Below are positions 6,516 through 6,847 of a stretch of DNA of 6,847 nt, in pieces. Each line of letters begins with the position of its first letter. Position 1 is the first letter of the stretch. Both the position numbers and the translations under genes were made by a program. The notes beneath the pieces were generated by a model that saw nothing but the letters and a program-made list of their open reading frames with translations, did no database searches and was not told where the DNA came from. Source of the stretch: Candidatus Aphodoplasma excrementigallinarum. Its GTDB lineage: Bacteria > Bacillota > Clostridia > UBA1381 > UMGS1253. The DNA lies in NCBI GenBank assembly GCA_018713805.1, contig DVOF01000218.1:1-6847 (forward strand). The letters run 5' to 3'.

Positions 6516-6562
6516 TAGACACTTTTGCATGGCGAACATTGTCCGCCATGTAAAAGTGTCTA
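6516..6562. repeat. 19-bp inverted repeat between convergent hydE and regulator gene
   Basis: TAGACACTTTTGCATGGCG (6516-6534) and CGCCATGTAAAAGTGTCTA (6544-6562) pair over 19 positions with a single G-T wobble, around a 9-base loop. It starts 12 bases after the hydE stop and ends 12 bases before the stop of the minus-strand gene, where a shared terminator would be expected. However, neither strand has a T run after the stem: the T run (6512-6516) precedes it on the + strand. It may act as an RNA-stabilising 3' hairpin or a weak two-way terminator, or be a leftover of a transposon end or mini-element. Confidence 0.8.
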
Positions 6563-6574
6563 TAGGCAATCTAT

Positions 6575-6826
6575 CTATGATAATTTAAAATCTTGCAGTA
6601 AATATAAAACATCTACCTTTAGCGCGATGCTGAAACACTTTAATTCAAAATCCGTGACGATACGGTTATTGTTTTCGATTTTACTTATCATTTGTTGGTC
6701 AATGTTTACGCCTAATGTTTGCATTTTTCCAGCCAGTTCTTCTTGTGTCATACCCAGATTTTTTCGAGCTTCCTTGATTCGGGAATATATTATGTTTTTG
6801 CTACCTTGAAATATCATTGGTTTCAT
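6575..6826 (-). CDS. Small XRE/Cro-type helix-turn-helix regulator
   Basis: This 83-residue protein is almost entirely one DNA-binding domain. Residues ~14-75 read as the five-helix XRE fold: IKEARKNLGMTQEELAGKM (helices 1-2), a slightly longer link (QTLGVNIDQ), the recognition helix QQMISKIENNNR (44-55), then VTDFELKCFSIALKVDVLYLL. This long-link version with KIExxxRxVTDxEL wording is common among short Firmicute XRE regulators. There is no sensor or dimerisation extension, and its target is unknown. The ATG at 6826 has AGAGGTGA on the minus strand (6840-6833), with GAGG 9 bases from the start codon; the alternative Met at residue 4 is too far from it. GC content is about one third by hand count over 6601-6840, against about two thirds in sampled parts of hydE, which suggests a different origin. 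It converges on hydE. Its promoter and upstream neighbours lie beyond the right edge. Confidence 0.85.
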   Translation of the reverse strand: MKPMIFQGSKNIIYSRIKEARKNLGMTQEELAGKMQTLGVNIDQQMISKIENNNRIVTDFELKCFSIALKVDVLYLLQDFKLS

Positions 6827-6847
6827 TATTTTTCACCTCTTTACGTT

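Noticed and set aside
6525..6809. 94-codon + strand frame opposite the XRE regulator
   Set aside because: It starts inside the inverted repeat, lacks a ribosome-binding site and covers almost the whole of a minus-strand gene with a recognisable HTH fold.

Overview
The window looks like chromosomal DNA from a GC-rich, strictly anaerobic, fermentative Bacillota (Clostridia-type). This is inferred from a hydE gene (maturation of [FeFe] hydrogenase), purine-rich Shine-Dalgarno sites, a lipoprotein-type MetQ, and protein wording typical of Clostridia (for example NPCIDCNRYIKF in MnmA). No rRNA or marker gene allows a genus call. Apart from the last ~270 bases, the DNA is compact, GC-rich and entirely on the + strand.

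Layout: (1) 1-905, the end of cysK (O-acetylserine sulfhydrylase), cut by the left edge. (2) 932-1597, a small uncharacterised nucleotidyltransferase, 26 bases behind cysK and probably co-transcribed with it. A rho-independent terminator closes this unit (1616-1643). (3) A near-consensus sigma-A promoter (1645-1673) drives mnmA (1720-2793), the tRNA 2-thiouridylase. (4) A short leader (2794-2878) with a 12-bp direct repeat and a GC hairpin precedes metN-metI-metQ (2879-5407), a complete methionine ABC importer: ATPase with NIL sensor domain, permease, and lipoprotein binding protein. (5) A perfect 10-bp hairpin plus T6 ends metQ and runs straight into the ribosome-binding site of hydE (5469-6503), a radical SAM maturase of [FeFe] hydrogenase. 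(6) A 71-base gap between convergent genes holds a 19-bp inverted repeat. (7) A small AT-rich XRE-type regulator gene lies on the minus strand (6575-6826).

A loose sulfur theme runs through the window. CysK makes cysteine, MnmA uses cysteine-derived sulfur for tRNA thiolation, MetNIQ imports methionine (the precursor of SAM), and HydE consumes SAM. These are ordinary housekeeping or energy genes, and the linkage may be accidental. I see no new multi-gene system. The points most worth a second look are the terminator fused to the hydE translation start, the long inverted repeat after hydE, and the sharp drop in GC at the regulator gene. No gene-free stretch exceeds 300 bases. I saw no tRNA, rRNA, CRISPR array, intact insertion sequence or recognisable riboswitch.
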